Below are positions 5,880 to 6,378 of a stretch of DNA of 6,378 bases, piece by piece. The stretch spans positions 1 to 6,378 of the forward strand of contig JBDUAY010000348.1 of assembly GCA_040004415.1 (NCBI GenBank), in the 5' to 3' direction. The notes beneath the pieces were generated by a model. It did no database searches and had not been told where the DNA came from. It saw only the letters and a list, made by a program, of their open reading frames with translations. Positions within the stretch are counted from its first letter, which is position 1; the number at the start of each line of letters is the position of its first letter. Source of the stretch: JACMLD01 sp040004415. GTDB lineage: Bacteria > Bacteroidota > Bacteroidia > Chitinophagales > Chitinophagaceae. The translations under genes and the position numbers were made by a program.

Positions 5880-6145
5880 GCATACAAGAATGAAATGATA
5901 AAAAGTATCTATTGAAAATAATGTGTCTATTTCATCGGGGTTCACTTATCGATTTATCTATTTCAGGCATTACGCAATTTCCATCGGGTTATAAATAGCT
6001 GAAAAATTGAAAGCACTAACCTTTGATCATTGGCTGTATGTCATTCCACAGAAAATAATAGGTGACCATTATATTTTGCTCCACTTTGGTGGGGTAAGTA
6101 CTAGCATGAACTATTGCTGGAAGTATTGAAAAAGAACAAACAAAT

Positions 6146-6337
6146 TTATTTCTTAGCCCTGGCGGCATCCGCGTAATCAAGGTTAATAAGGTATTTGCCG
6201 TTCTCACAATGAGTGGTGGCGGCATACTCAGAATATCAGGAAATGTGAGCGGTATATCAGCGACAGTTGGCACCACCGTCTGCAATACGATGATTGAGTA
6301 AGAAAATAACCAGGTGTAATAATATTTTCTTCACCAC
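6146..6337 (-). pseudogene. Possible remnant of a small secreted-protein gene
   Basis: The frame begins with tandem GTG codons (6337 and 6334) followed by KKILLHLVIFLL, a typical short Sec signal core. It continues ADGGANC, is interrupted by two TGA stops, then reads YSEYAATTHCENGKYLINLD and ADAARAKK before TAA. The C-terminal part has natural-looking codon use and amino-acid balance. In the adjacent frame the residues after the signal would read LQTVVPTVADI, close to an AQT-type cleavage site, so a frameshift inside the gene is possible. I do not recognise the family. Chance reading cannot be excluded. Confidence 0.25.
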
Positions 6338-6378
6338 AGCAGCTTGCTTCTTTAATGAAGAAAAAGGCGGACCAATTA

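Larger units (their letters stand above)
5864..6378. other. Right-hand region without an intact gene, possible decayed coding sequence
   Basis: More than 500 bases without a gene I can defend. From 6337 leftward on the minus strand one frame reads like a signal peptide (VVKKILLHLVIFLL). After in-frame TGA codons at 6259-6257 and 6238-6236 it becomes protein-like again (SEYAATTH, then GKYLINLDYADAARAKK, ending at TAA 6148-6146). A neighbouring frame is open from 6285 to 6016 but only from a TTG and has no recognised features. Bases 5926-5990 hold two copies each of TCTATTTCA and CATCGGG. Confidence 0.35.

Noticed and set aside
5594..5893. Plus-strand open frame of 99 codons
   Set aside because: It is antisense to the HCNGKC gene, and its Phe/Ile/Leu richness simply reflects the Lys/Glu-rich codons of that gene.
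6016..6285. Minus-strand open frame of 89 codons beginning with TTG
   Set aside because: No domain, no signal at its own start and an odd composition. The neighbouring frame looks more protein-like, so this is probably a shadow of a decayed gene.

Overview
The window looks like a piece of a Bacteroidota chromosome, most likely Chitinophagaceae or a close relative. The signs are a TonB-dependent receptor with an N-terminal carboxypeptidase-regulatory-like domain, MKK-type signal peptides with relaxed lipoboxes, the promoter element TAnnTTTG, near absence of Shine-Dalgarno sequences, and an AT-leaning composition. The placement rests on protein style and promoter type, not on a marker gene.

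Left part (1-864): this stretch is a gene graveyard. Bases 2-273 carry the first fifth of an alpha-phosphoglucomutase (pgm), broken by a one-base frameshift and lacking the catalytic part. It abuts, tail to tail, the remnant of a DUF4870 (Tic20-like) small membrane protein on the minus strand (about 271-549). I see no intact gene from there to 864. A Bacteroidota-type promoter (771-801) then precedes an intact plus-strand gene (865-1929) for a secreted lipoprotein with YD-like repeats and no known function.

Middle (1930-5294): after a gene-poor convergent gap with an imperfect hairpin and perhaps one more decayed membrane-protein ORF, three tightly spaced minus-strand genes form a probable operon. 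In transcription order they are a small exported, histidine-containing helical protein (4902-5294), a 746-residue TonB-dependent outer-membrane receptor with a histidine-rich plug (2634-4874), and a YHS-domain lipoprotein with a Cys...CxxxC site (2299-2607). Upstream on the same strand lies a single-pass membrane protein with an HCNGKC motif (5480-5863). Between it and the operon is a 185-base spacer packed with four inverted repeats.

Taken together, the four minus-strand genes read as an envelope system for a soft transition metal, copper being the best guess: the receptor moves the metal or its chelate across the outer membrane, and the Cys/His proteins bind or pass it on the periplasmic side. 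The metal identity is inference. The right end (5864-6378) has no convincing intact gene; it holds a possible decayed secreted-protein gene with in-frame stops and short direct repeats. No RNA gene, CRISPR array or insertion sequence was recognised.
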